This document shows positions 48,925-57,878 of a stretch of 64,000 bases of DNA, in pieces. The translations under genes and the position numbers were made by a program. Within the stretch, counting starts at the first letter, position 1. Every line of letters starts with the position of its first letter. The notes beneath the pieces were generated by a model, which worked only from the letters and a program-made list of their open reading frames with translations, made no database searches and was not told where the DNA came from. This stretch comes from Flavobacterium ammonificans (GTDB taxonomy: Bacteria; Bacteroidota; Bacteroidia; Flavobacteriales; Flavobacteriaceae): the NCBI RefSeq assembly GCF_020885975.1, contig NZ_AP025183.1:1674001-1738000 (forward strand), written 5' to 3'.

Positions 48925-51228
48925 ATGAAAAAAACACTACTCTTTTTAGCTTTTATACTTTCGACTTTTAGCTTTGCTCAAACTAATGGAATTACCTATC
49001 AAGCTGTTATCTATAGCGCTAATGGTGAATCAGTTCCGGGGATTAATAATGCGAATGCTCCTCTTGCCAACAGAAAAATTTGTTTACAATTTAGTATTGT
49101 TGATGATTTTTCACAAACTGAATACCAAGAGAAAGTCATAGTAACCACTGACGATTATGGTATGGTGAATTTAATTATTGGCACCGGAATTCAAACTGGT
49201 GGTTATGCTAATTCTTTTGAATCCATCGTTTGGAATTCAGCAAAGAAATATCTAAAAGTAAGTTTAGATCAATCAGGAAACTGTAATTCATTTGATGAAA
49301 TTAGCAATCAGGTTTTAAGTTATGTCCCTTTTGCTCTGGCAGCTAATAGTGCAACTTCTGTTTCCGGGATTGTAGGGATCGCTAATGGTGGTACTAATGC
49401 TTCAACAGTTTTAGGCGCAAAAACCAACTTGCAATTGCAAAATGTAGATAATACAGCTGATTTAAATAAACCCATTTCTACATTGACTCAACTTGCTTTA
49501 GATTCTAAAGTAGATAAAGTCGTAGGTAAAAATTTATCAACAGAAGATTTTACTACAGCTGAGAAAACTAAGTTGGCTTCTCTTGGAGGTGCTCAAGATT
49601 TAAGCTTATTTGCTCCACTTTTATCTCCGTCATTATCGGGAATTCCAACGGCTCCTACAGCTACGTTTGGAACTAATTCTACCCAACTTGCAACTACAGC
49701 TTTTGTTGCAAATGCTTTGAATAATTCAGTTGGTGGAAGTTTTGTGGATTTGAATACCAATCAAACTATTGGAGGGAATAAAACTTTTAACTCTGATATA
49801 ATTGCAAACGGCTTAATTATTGGTAAAGGAAAAGGTCAAAATAATTACAATACTGTCTTTGGTGCAGGTGCTTTAAATTCGAGTAATGCCAACGGAACAA
49901 GAAATACTGCTATTGGGTATTTAGCACTAACTCAATATGCAGGAACTACATTCGATAATAATACTGGTGTGGGTTATTTCAATATGATAGGTTTAACAAC
50001 GGGTTATGGAAATACCTCTATTGGTGCAGAAACTATGTTTAATGTAGGTACCGCCTCGAATAATACAGGTATAGGAAATCAATCTTTGATTAATGCAGCT
50101 GGAGATAATAACGTAGGGGTTGGTGCTCGATCTGGAGATGGACTGACTACTGGAACTAATAACACTTTTATTGGAACACAAGCAAGAACTACTAGTGCAG
50201 GCGCTACTATTACTAATGCAACTGCTTTGGGATATGGTGCAGTTGTTACCGAAAACAATACAATTCAATTAGGTAATTCTTCGATTACATCTGTAAAGAC
50301 TAGTGGATCTGTATTAGCTTTTGGATTTAAAACTCCTACAGGTACTTCTACACAATATTTAATGGCTGATGGATCTGTGTCAAGTTCAACTTTATCAAAT
50401 TACTTACCTTTAAGTGGTGGAAATATGACAGGCCAATTATCAATTGGAACTAATTCTCCAGAGTCTTCTGCGGTATTAAATGTAGCTTCTACAACGCAAG
50501 GTTTTTTGCCTCCTAGAATGAATAAAGATCAAAGAAATGGAATAAATAATCCATTAGCTGGCCTAATTGTTTGGTGTAAAAACTGTGGAGAAAATGGAGA
50601 ATTGCAAGTATATAACGGTACTAATTGGACTAATTTTATTGGAGGTGCAACATCAGAACCTTTGGTTGTTGGATCTAGTTACAAAGGGGGTAAAATCGCA
50701 TATATCTTTCAATCAGGAGACCCTGGATATGTAGCAGGTGAATTTCATGGAATTATAGCTTCAAATTCAGATTTAAGTAATGGAATAAGATGGGGCCAAG
50801 GTAATGATGGTTTGTCAACAACATATGATTGTGTAAATAGACATAGTGCTTCTGGATTTGCATTACCATGTGCAATAGGAGCAGGAAGATCAAATACTAG
50901 TCTAATTATTGCTTCGAATACTGAAAGTTCACCGACTGATTACGCAGCATTAATATGCTCTAACTATAGTGTAGTGTCAAATGGAGTAACTTATAATGAT
51001 TGGTTTTTACCAAGTAAAGATGAAATGTTAAAGTTGTATCAAAATAAAAATTTGATCGGCGGACTTTTTTATGATTCAACTAACGCTTCTAGTAAAAGTA
51101 ATTGGTATTGGACATCATCAGGCGATGTCTTTCAAGATAGAGCTACAGATGTAAATTCTAGCAATGCAAATAATTCTAGAAGTTTTAGAGGGAGTTTACT
51201 AAGCGTAAGAGCAGTTATGTATTTTTAA
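48925..51228 (+). CDS. Large surface fibre-like protein: tail-fibre motif, beta-roll head repeats, DUF1566-like C-domain
   Basis: The 767-residue protein has a signal peptide (MKKTLLFLAFILSTFSFAQ), an N-domain starting GITYQAVIYS (residues 22-31, typical of large Flavobacterial exported proteins), then a phage-tail-fibre-like segment with GIPTAPTATFGTNSTQLATT (about 235-254). Residues about 310-445 are short repeats of the form N-T-x-(I/V)-G-x-x (NTAIGYLAL, NTGVGYFNM, NTSIGAET, NTGIGNQS, NVGVGARS, NTFIGTQA), the pattern of YadA/Hia-type left-handed beta-roll heads. The C-terminal 150 residues resemble a DUF1566/Lcl-type domain (DWFLPSKDEMLKLY ... WYWTSSGD ... LLSVRAVMYF). It is probably a surface adhesin; how it leaves the cell is unclear, since it has no sorting domain of its own. 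Confidence 0.85.
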   Translation: MKKTLLFLAFILSTFSFAQTNGITYQAVIYSANGESVPGINNANAPLANRKICLQFSIVDDFSQTEYQEKVIVTTDDYGMVNLIIGTGIQTGGYANSFESIVWNSAKKYLKVSLDQSGNCNSFDEISNQVLSYVPFALAANSATSVSGIVGIANGGTNASTVLGAKTNLQLQNVDNTADLNKPISTLTQLALDSKVDKVVGKNLSTEDFTTAEKTKLASLGGAQDLSLFAPLLSPSLSGIPTAPTATFGTNSTQLATTAFVANALNNSVGGSFVDLNTNQTIGGNKTFNSDIIANGLIIGKGKGQNNYNTVFGAGALNSSNANGTRNTAIGYLALTQYAGTTFDNNTGVGYFNMIGLTTGYGNTSIGAETMFNVGTASNNTGIGNQSLINAAGDNNVGVGARSGDGLTTGTNNTFIGTQARTTSAGATITNATALGYGAVVTENNTIQLGNSSITSVKTSGSVLAFGFKTPTGTSTQYLMADGSVSSSTLSNYLPLSGGNMTGQLSIGTNSPESSAVLNVASTTQGFLPPRMNKDQRNGINNPLAGLIVWCKNCGENGELQVYNGTNWTNFIGGATSEPLVVGSSYKGGKIAYIFQSGDPGYVAGEFHGIIASNSDLSNGIRWGQGNDGLSTTYDCVNRHSASGFALPCAIGAGRSNTSLIIASNTESSPTDYAALICSNYSVVSNGVTYNDWFLPSKDEMLKLYQNKNLIGGLFYDSTNASSKSNWYWTSSGDVFQDRATDVNSSNANNSRSFRGSLLSVRAVMYF

Positions 51229-51306
51229 TACTACTATTTATCAATTGTTTAACGTTGGGTTTCATTTATAAATTTTACATTTACAATTCATTTAAAACGA
51301 ATACTA

Positions 51307-51891
51307 ATGAAACTAGCTGCATTAACCTGTTGTATTGCATTGTTGTTTAGTTGCCAAAACAAGGCACAAACTGCTATGTCAACCACTACTAATTCTTCTG
51401 TACCAATGACTAAAAAATCTATTCACCAATTTAAAGTGACTGATTTATCAGGAAACACTTTTGATTTTGCTACCCTTAAAGGTAAAAAAATACTAGTGGT
51501 AAACACCGCTTCTAAATGTGGTTTGACACCTCAGTATAAAGATTTAGAGACTTTGTATACTACTTACAAAGACAAAGGACTTGTAATTGTAGGTTTTCCT
51601 GCAAACAACTTTTTTTCTCAAGAACCTGGAACCAATGAAGAAATCGCACAGTTTTGCCAATTGAATTATGGAGTTACTTTTCCGATGATGGCAAAGGTTT
51701 CTGTAAAAGGAAAAGACATGTGTGAGGTATATCAGTTTTTGACGCAACAAGCTAAAAATGGAGTGGAAGATTCTGATGTAGAATGGAATTTCCAAAAATA
51801 TTTATTGAATGAAAACGGGGAGTTAGAGAAAGTGATTTCGCCAAGAACTAAACCGCTAGACGAAGAAATTGTCAATTGGGTAAAAGGATAA
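51307..51891 (+). CDS. Lipoprotein glutathione-peroxidase-family protein
   Basis: The 194-residue thioredoxin-fold peroxidase reduces hydrogen peroxide or lipid peroxides, in bacteria usually with thioredoxin. The peroxidatic Cys is in NTASKCGLTPQYKDL (about residue 73), with conserved Gln/Trp partners in GFPANNFFSQEPG and DVEWNFQKYLL. The second block FCQLNYGVTFPMMAKV is typical. The N-terminus is a lipoprotein signal (ALLFSCQNK, lipid-modified Cys at residue 17), so it acts in the periplasm, which is not typical for cytoplasmic GPx. It is a single gene ending in a terminator shared with dus. Confidence 0.93.
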   Translation: MKLAALTCCIALLFSCQNKAQTAMSTTTNSSVPMTKKSIHQFKVTDLSGNTFDFATLKGKKILVVNTASKCGLTPQYKDLETLYTTYKDKGLVIVGFPANNFFSQEPGTNEEIAQFCQLNYGVTFPMMAKVSVKGKDMCEVYQFLTQQAKNGVEDSDVEWNFQKYLLNENGELEKVISPRTKPLDEEIVNWVKG

Positions 51892-51912
51892 GTTTTTCAA
51901 TTATAACATTGT

Positions 51913-51950
51913 AAAAAAAGAGATTTTCATTAACTGAAAATCTCTTTTTT
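51913..51950. terminator. Bidirectional terminator between the peroxidase and dus genes
   Basis: GAGATTTTCA-TTAAC-TGAAAATCTC (51920-51944) between an A-run and a T-run. Confidence 0.9.
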
Positions 51951-52895
51951 TTATTCGGCAGCTATAATTTCTTTCACAGCCAATTCGTAATTTCGAATGT
52001 TTTTAGTCTTGTTGATTTTCTTCAACACCTTATGTGGATTGGAGAAGATTACCGAAAAGTAGTCCCATAAATGGTGCATCTTCAATAAAATATGCGATGG
52101 TCCCGAAAGCGTTTCGCTATACCCTTGGTATAAAGTTTCATGGAAGTCACTGAATAAAGCCATTTTATTTGTTGGGTACTCTGTTGTGTCATTTTTTATC
52201 ATATTAGGTAAGAATGGGTCAGCTATTAACCCTCTACCAATCATCCAATGATCTATACTTGGAAAACGCTCTTGCATTTCTCTAAATTTGTTTACAGATG
52301 TGATATCTCCATTATAATACAACTTGTGCTTGGTTGAATTAATGCATTCCTGAAAAGCATCTAAATGCACACCTCCTTTGTACAATTGCTTACCAAGACG
52401 AGCATGAATAGCAATGTTTTTTAGGGGAAACTTATCTAAAATAGGAAAAACATCTAAAATTTCTTGAGTTGTTTCGTATCCCAAACGCATTTTCATAGAA
52501 ACCAGAATATCCGATTCAGCATGCGCTCTTTCTAAAATCGTATTAATTTTTTCGGTATTACTAATTAAACCGGATCCCATCCCGGATTTAGTTACCATAG
52601 GATAAGGACAACCCAAATTCCAATTCAGTTCTTTATACCCTAATTCTCTAACATATTTGGCAACAAATAAGAATTCATCGGCATCATTGGTGATAACTTG
52701 TGGAATCACTTCTAAGCCTGAATTATTTTCGGGTAATAAATCCCGTTCGTAAGACGATTTGATAATCATTTTACCATTCAATCGAATATAAGGAGAGTAA
52801 TAGGTATCAATGCCTCCAAAATAGGTATTAATAGCATTTCTAAAGCGAAAATCAGTAAATCCTTGTAGCGGAGAAGAGAGTAGGGTAAAATCCAT
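51951..52895 (-). CDS. dus: tRNA-dihydrouridine synthase
   Basis: Dus reduces specific uridines in tRNA D-loops to dihydrouridine with FMN and NADPH. The 314-residue TIM-barrel protein shows SSPLQGFTDFRFR (residues 6-18, FMN site), the catalytic Cys in NWNLGCPYPMVTKSG (about residue 98), KMRLGYE (Lys), IHARLGKQLYKGG (His) and YNGDI. Which position it modifies cannot be told from sequence alone. A -7 element (minus TATCTTTG, plus 52912-52919) lies 16 bases upstream, so it is transcribed separately from the GNAT gene. Confidence 0.93.
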   Translation of the reverse strand: MDFTLLSSPLQGFTDFRFRNAINTYFGGIDTYYSPYIRLNGKMIIKSSYERDLLPENNSGLEVIPQVITNDADEFLFVAKYVRELGYKELNWNLGCPYPMVTKSGMGSGLISNTEKINTILERAHAESDILVSMKMRLGYETTQEILDVFPILDKFPLKNIAIHARLGKQLYKGGVHLDAFQECINSTKHKLYYNGDITSVNKFREMQERFPSIDHWMIGRGLIADPFLPNMIKNDTTEYPTNKMALFSDFHETLYQGYSETLSGPSHILLKMHHLWDYFSVIFSNPHKVLKKINKTKNIRNYELAVKEIIAAE

Positions 52896-52928
52896 AATTG
52901 TAGTTAGACTACAAAGATACGATTGTTT

Positions 52929-53426
52929 TTAGTCTAAAATCAGTTGAACAAAAACGGAATCCAACCAGCGATTGAATTTGAATCCAGATTCCTTAATTAT
53001 ACCCACGGTTTTAAATCCAAATTGATGATGAAAATCAATACTATTTTGGTTCTCGGCATCAATCACGCCAATCATGGTATGTAATCCTTGTTGTTTTGCC
53101 AACTGAATTAATTCGGTTAACAATAGTTTTCCAATGCCTAATCCTTGATGGTTATGGCTTACATAAATCGAATGCTCTACCGTAAATTTATACGCTTCTC
53201 TAAAGCGAAATTCAGCATACATTCCGAAACCCACAACTTCACCATTAGTTTCGGCAACAATAACGGGAAAACCGCTTTGTAATTTGGCTTCTAAAATAGC
53301 TTCTTGTTGCTCTAAAGTTCGAATAGTATAATCGTATAAAGCTGTAGCATTCAAAATATTATAATTAATAATATCAAGTATAGCTAAAGCATCTGATTTT
53401 TGGTATTTCCTAAGGGTAATTCCCAT
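52929..53426 (-). CDS. GNAT acetyltransferase, phosphinothricin-acetyltransferase-like
   Basis: The 165-residue GNAT enzyme is close to the PAT/MnaT group that acetylates L-amino acids and analogues such as phosphinothricin or methionine sulfoximine. Recognisable are ATALYDYTIRTLEQQ (residues 32-46), SIYVSHNHQGLGIGKLLLTEL with the acetyl-CoA loop (about 88-108), and GVIDAENQNSIDFHHQFGF. Its ATG overlaps the stop of the upstream thioredoxin-like gene by 1 base, so the two are coupled. Substrate is a prediction from the family. Confidence 0.9.
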   Translation of the reverse strand: MGITLRKYQKSDALAILDIINYNILNATALYDYTIRTLEQQEAILEAKLQSGFPVIVAETNGEVVGFGMYAEFRFREAYKFTVEHSIYVSHNHQGLGIGKLLLTELIQLAKQQGLHTMIGVIDAENQNSIDFHHQFGFKTVGIIKESGFKFNRWLDSVFVQLILD

Positions 53427-54652
53427 TATTCTTTTGGTTTAGCAATAGGTTTAGCAGCGGCTTTTTTTCGAATCATAAGATCAGCTAGTAATTTGTCGGC
53501 TTCTTTACCGTCCCATCCCATTGAATCACTATATGCTTTTGCTTTTTTGGTCATTGTAATGGCAACGGGAATATTATTTAGTTTTCGTTGCACACGAGCT
53601 TCAAGCAATAGTCCATCATACGACTCTTCCAATTCATTAGAATGTTTAATCCAACTTAACGATTGATTCAAACTCGGTGCATCAGATGAATTACGCATTA
53701 CATTCAACACTATCTCTTTGATTACTTTAGGAGTATTCCAAGCATGTTTTTTGATGTTTTGGGATGCTACTTTTTTGTACTTTGTCCAATCTTTATTAGT
53801 TTCATAATGATTTAAATCATATTGAAAAACTAACGAATCAATTACTGGCGCTGTAATCATTTTTGCAATTGCACGTTGCTTAGTATAATTGGCAGTATCG
53901 TTCGTTTTTACAATTGGTTTTAGCAGTTCAACAACGCTATTGACAAATTTATCATTCACTCTTTTTTGGGAAGTAATAGCCGCAAAGGCTTGTTGATTGG
54001 TAATAACAAATTTATATTCTCTCGATTCGATATCAGTAACACCATTGGTAAAGATTTTCCAATTGACTTCATTCACCATTTTATCGTCAGCAACTTTTTC
54101 AAAGTAATCATGAGCAATTGGATTCAATTCTTTACGTTCGTTTCCTTTCTTCAAAGCTATTAAATAACGCATCAAAGCGATTCCGTTGGTTTTGTCTTTT
54201 TCATACTCAGCTTTTAGAAAAGGCAATTGTTGCTTTGGATTTAAAGCTAGTTTTGCTTCCGAAAGAAATTTTTCTTTCTTTAATTCTCCCGTTAAACGAG
54301 CTAATTCAATTCCATTTTCATCTAACACAATAAAAGTTGGAAAGGTTTTAACTTTGTATTTTGTTTTAAAATCTTCCGAACCTGGTTTTTCAAAATCCAA
54401 TCCAGCAAAAATATAATTTGCATTCATATAATTAATTACCTCAGGATCCTTCAATACATTTTTCTTGATGTTGTTACAATACACGCACCAATTGGCGTAT
54501 ATCATATAAAAAACAGGTTTTTTTTCAACTTTGGAACGCTGAATTACTGACTCTAATCCAGTTTCATCAAAACGAATGGAGTCTTGAGCTTGTGATATGA
54601 ATACACTAAAAAAAAGAATACAAATAAATAAATACTTTGAGTGGGGCTTCAT
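53426..54652 (-). CDS. Exported thioredoxin-like protein
   Basis: The 408-residue protein has a signal peptide (YLFICILFFSVFISQAQ, residues 6-22) and a thioredoxin-fold domain (about residues 28-145) with the redox motif YANWCVYCNNIKK (about residues 52-64, CVYC) and cis-Pro in KTFPTFIVLD. The remaining 260 residues are helical, TPR-like, with a Lys/Ala/Pro tail. This plan (thioredoxin plus long helical part) is seen in Bacteroidota periplasmic proteins of unknown partner; it could reduce or isomerise disulfides. A -7 element (minus TATATTTG, plus 54677-54684) lies 25 bases upstream. Confidence 0.88.
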   Translation of the reverse strand: MKPHSKYLFICILFFSVFISQAQDSIRFDETGLESVIQRSKVEKKPVFYMIYANWCVYCNNIKKNVLKDPEVINYMNANYIFAGLDFEKPGSEDFKTKYKVKTFPTFIVLDENGIELARLTGELKKEKFLSEAKLALNPKQQLPFLKAEYEKDKTNGIALMRYLIALKKGNERKELNPIAHDYFEKVADDKMVNEVNWKIFTNGVTDIESREYKFVITNQQAFAAITSQKRVNDKFVNSVVELLKPIVKTNDTANYTKQRAIAKMITAPVIDSLVFQYDLNHYETNKDWTKYKKVASQNIKKHAWNTPKVIKEIVLNVMRNSSDAPSLNQSLSWIKHSNELEESYDGLLLEARVQRKLNNIPVAITMTKKAKAYSDSMGWDGKEADKLLADLMIRKKAAAKPIAKPKE

Positions 54653-54749
54653 TTAGAATAATTTTTTATTAGATAACAAATATATTTTCTTTTTTAAAAC
54701 CATCTAGAAAAATATACCAGAATTTACTAACAGATTAGAATTACAATCG

Positions 54750-54757
54750 TAAATTTG
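54750..54757 (+). promoter_or_regulatory. Candidate -7 element of menD
   Basis: TAAATTTG at 54750-54757 matches TAnnTTTG, 30 bases before ATG 54788; it overlaps the earlier in-frame TTG at 54755 and so rules that start out. Confidence 0.6.
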
Positions 54758-54787
54758 TTACTTATTCTAATTGAATTACCATTCGTT

Positions 54788-56443
54788 ATGATCTACCCCA
54801 AAATACCTTTAGCACAAAGTATCCTTGAGATTTTTTTAGCCAAAGGAATTACTAACATAATTATTTCTCCAGGTTCAAGAAATGCGCCTTTGACTATCGG
54901 TTTTGCTTCTAATCCTGCTTTCCAATGTTACAGTATTGCTGATGAGCGTTCTGCTGCTTTTTTTGCACTTGGAATTGCCCAACAAACAAAAAAACCGGTG
55001 GCTCTAGTTTGTACATCTGGATCTGCTTTATTGAATTACTATCCTGCTTTTGCGGAAGCCTTTTATAGCCAAATTCCGTTAATCGTTCTCTCTGCCGATC
55101 GTCCACAAAGCAAAATTGATATTGGTGACGGACAAACGATTCGTCAGGAAAATGTGTTTGCCAATCATTCCTTGTACAATGCTAATTTAAATGAAGCAGT
55201 AAGTAGAGAAAACGATCTAAAAATTAATGAAGCCTTGGATACGGCTTTCGCCCAAAAAGGGCCAGTCCATATCAACGCACCTTTTGAAGAACCCTTGTAC
55301 GAAACTGTCTCGCAACTTGAGGTACAATCGTATATTTCCACTTTAAAAGTTGATGCTGCAAAAACACTGGACTTAACTCCATTTGCTGATATTTGGAACC
55401 AATCCAGTAAAAAAATGATTCTTGTAGGGGTGAATGATCCCCATGCTATTGATGCTGCTACAATTGATTTTTTAGCTAATGACGAGTCGGTAACGGTTTG
55501 GACAGAAACTACTTCGAATCTGCATCATACTAGTTTTATCACTAACATTGATACTATAATTACGCCTTTTACAACTGAAGATTACGAAAATTTCCAGCCT
55601 GAAATACTCATCACTTTTGGCGGAATGGTGGTATCCAAACGCATCAAAGCTTTTTTGCGAAAGTACAAACCGAAACACCATTGGCATATTGATTGCCATA
55701 GAGCTTATGATACATTTGGGGCGTTATCACAGCATTTTGAAGTCGATCCACAAGTATTTTTTAATCAGTTTATTCCATTAACAAAGGGTGTCGAAAGTGA
55801 TTATTCCAGAAGTTTGGCTGCAATTCAATCTGTTAGAAAATCCAAACACGAAGCGTATTTGGCTTCCATTCCCTTTTCTGATTTTACAGTATTTGAATCA
55901 ATTATTCCAAGACTACCTAACAATAGTCAATTACAAATTGGAAATAGTTCTGCCATTCGCTACGCGCAATTGATTCCTATTGATCCTTCCATAGAAGTGT
56001 ATTGCAACAGAGGTACGAGTGGAATTGACGGTTGTACGTCAACAGCTATTGGTGCTGCTGTAGCCAATAATAAACCAACGATTCTAATTACAGGAGATAT
56101 TGGTTTTTTATACGATACTAACGCGCTGTGGAACGATTACATTCCTAAGAATTTTAAAATTATTTTAATTAATAATGGAGGAGGAGGTATTTTCAGAATT
56201 CTTCCTGGACATCAAGAAACGCCTGTTTTCAATACTTTTTTTGAAACCTCACATTGCCATACGGCAGAACATTTGGCAAGAATGTATGGATTCAATTATG
56301 CTATAGCAAGTGATGCTACTACTTTAGACAAAGCGTTAACTGAATTGTATGCCAATAATGAGCAACCTCAATTACTAGAGGTATTTACACCCACACGGAA
56401 AAACGATTCTATTTTATTGAATTATTTTAAAAATTTGGTATAA
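54788..56443 (+). CDS. menD: SEPHCHC synthase MenD
   Basis: MenD adds 2-oxoglutarate (decarboxylated on thiamine diphosphate) to isochorismate, the first committed step of menaquinone synthesis. The 551-residue protein has the ThDP-enzyme N-domain with IISPGSRNAPLTIGF (about residues 26-40) and the conserved Glu/Ser region IADERSAAFFALG, and the C-terminal ThDP motif GDIGFLYDTNALWN ... ILINNGGGGIFRIL (about residues 436-470). Start ATG 54788 (MIYPKIPLAQSI) was chosen from the promoter and family alignment. Other men genes are not in the window, so it stands alone and ends in its own terminator. Confidence 0.95.
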   Translation: MIYPKIPLAQSILEIFLAKGITNIIISPGSRNAPLTIGFASNPAFQCYSIADERSAAFFALGIAQQTKKPVALVCTSGSALLNYYPAFAEAFYSQIPLIVLSADRPQSKIDIGDGQTIRQENVFANHSLYNANLNEAVSRENDLKINEALDTAFAQKGPVHINAPFEEPLYETVSQLEVQSYISTLKVDAAKTLDLTPFADIWNQSSKKMILVGVNDPHAIDAATIDFLANDESVTVWTETTSNLHHTSFITNIDTIITPFTTEDYENFQPEILITFGGMVVSKRIKAFLRKYKPKHHWHIDCHRAYDTFGALSQHFEVDPQVFFNQFIPLTKGVESDYSRSLAAIQSVRKSKHEAYLASIPFSDFTVFESIIPRLPNNSQLQIGNSSAIRYAQLIPIDPSIEVYCNRGTSGIDGCTSTAIGAAVANNKPTILITGDIGFLYDTNALWNDYIPKNFKIILINNGGGGIFRILPGHQETPVFNTFFETSHCHTAEHLARMYGFNYAIASDATTLDKALTELYANNEQPQLLEVFTPTRKNDSILLNYFKNLV

Positions 56444-56475
56444 AAAAAGGAGTTCATTTTTGAACTCCTTTTATT
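56444..56475. terminator. Bidirectional terminator between menD and the M28 peptidase
   Basis: AAGGAGTTCA-TTTT-TGAACTCCTT (56447-56470) flanked by A- and T-rich runs; serves both converging genes. Confidence 0.92.
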
Positions 56476-57828
56476 TTATTTAACAGGTATAGGAAAGACA
56501 GGTAAACTGGCATGACCTAGCTCATCAACGGATTGTATCGCAAACAAAAAATTATCTTTTGAATACGGAATCGTTGCGGATGTATTTTTTACAAAAATTG
56601 TTTTTTCCCAGTGTGAAGCCGAAGTTTCGCGAACTAAGACATTATAACCATAAACAGCTTTCCCTTCGGGAGCAGTCCAAACTAAATCAGAAAAATTAGT
56701 TAACTCAGTGACTTTAATACCTACATTTTTTGGTGCTTTTGGCGACCAAGCTAAATTACTTAAGGTAGCCAAGTTAGAAGCGGTTACTTTTCGCATGTAT
56801 TCAAAATCCATGAATTCAGGTAAATCGCCAAATTGAGTTCCATTTTCTAAACGAACATCTTGGTGTTGGTGATCGTAGTTTTCATTCATTTCGCAAAAGC
56901 GAATGGCTGTGAATCCGTTTTGAGAAAATGGTGTGTGATCTCCACCACGTAAAAAGCGGTCGTTTCGGTACACTAAATTGATATTCAATTGGTCAACGTA
57001 TTGGTTGGTTGTTGTCTTAATATAACGTGCTAATAATCGGGAAGGACTGTCATTTTCACGGTTGGTTGATTTTCTTACTTTGGCTTCAGCCTCAGTTTCA
57101 AGATAGGGAATGGCTTCGCTAAAAACGCGCACATTAATATTGTCACGTAATCCGGTACCGTTAGACAAACTATTACCAATCATGTCATTATTCAACATAG
57201 CAATAATATTCCAATTTTCAGCCTTGGCTTTTTCAGCCAAATGCCTAGCGCCATAGAGACCTTGTTCTTCACCAACTACAGCAACGAAAATAATGGTAAA
57301 TGGGAATGATCTTTTGCTCATAATTCGGCTAATTTCCATTACCGCCGCCACGCCTGATCCATCATCATTAGCACCAGGAGCATCAATTTTAGAATCCATT
57401 ACATCAGAGGCACGTGAATCCAAATGCCCACTGATAATCAATACACGATTGTCAGTTGGATCTGTTCCTTTTAAAGTTGCCATTACATTCCCTAACTGAC
57501 TGTCAACAGCGATTCTTCTACCATCGGCTTTAATGGTAAAATAATCTATTTCAGCCGTCAATCTTCCATTGGAATCTTTAGCATATTTATCAAATTCTGC
57601 TTTCACCCAACGTTGTGCAGCTCCAATTCCACGGGTAGTACTTTTGGTATCGCTCAAAGTATGTCGTGTGCCAAAAGAAACTAATTTACGAACAGTGGAT
57701 TCCATGTTGGAGGCACTAATTTCGCTTACCATTTTTGAGATCTCTGCATCGCTAACAGTGGTTTGCGAATAGCTATTTTGCGTAATCAATCCCAAAAAGA
57801 GTGCGCATATAATAGAAGTAATTTTCAT
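56476..57828 (-). CDS. Secreted M28-family aminopeptidase with C-terminal fibronectin-like domain
   Basis: The protein has 450 residues from ATG 57828, which starts a signal peptide (MKITSIICALFLGLITQNSYS); the upstream in-frame codons overlap a -7 element (minus TAAATTTG, plus 57850-57857). M28 zinc ligands and catalytic residues are visible: His/Asp in LIISGHLDSRASD, Asp in PGANDDGSGVAA, Glu-Glu in VAVVGEEQGLYGARH, Asp in AMLNNDMIGNS and His in RGGDHTPF. The last 90 residues read as a fibronectin type III-like domain (PKNVGIKVTELTNFSDLVW ... YGYNVLVRETS). It probably digests peptides outside the cytoplasm. No T9SS sorting domain is present. Confidence 0.92.
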   Translation of the reverse strand: MKITSIICALFLGLITQNSYSQTTVSDAEISKMVSEISASNMESTVRKLVSFGTRHTLSDTKSTTRGIGAAQRWVKAEFDKYAKDSNGRLTAEIDYFTIKADGRRIAVDSQLGNVMATLKGTDPTDNRVLIISGHLDSRASDVMDSKIDAPGANDDGSGVAAVMEISRIMSKRSFPFTIIFVAVVGEEQGLYGARHLAEKAKAENWNIIAMLNNDMIGNSLSNGTGLRDNINVRVFSEAIPYLETEAEAKVRKSTNRENDSPSRLLARYIKTTTNQYVDQLNINLVYRNDRFLRGGDHTPFSQNGFTAIRFCEMNENYDHQHQDVRLENGTQFGDLPEFMDFEYMRKVTASNLATLSNLAWSPKAPKNVGIKVTELTNFSDLVWTAPEGKAVYGYNVLVRETSASHWEKTIFVKNTSATIPYSKDNFLFAIQSVDELGHASLPVFPIPVK

Positions 57829-57849
57829 ATTTTCAAGTATTTGTATTTT

Positions 57850-57857
57850 CAAATTTA
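57850..57857 (-). promoter_or_regulatory. Candidate -7 element of the M28 peptidase gene
   Basis: Minus-strand TAAATTTG, 21 bases upstream of ATG 57828. Confidence 0.55.
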
Positions 57858-57878
57858 GTAAAAGAGATTGAATAAATT

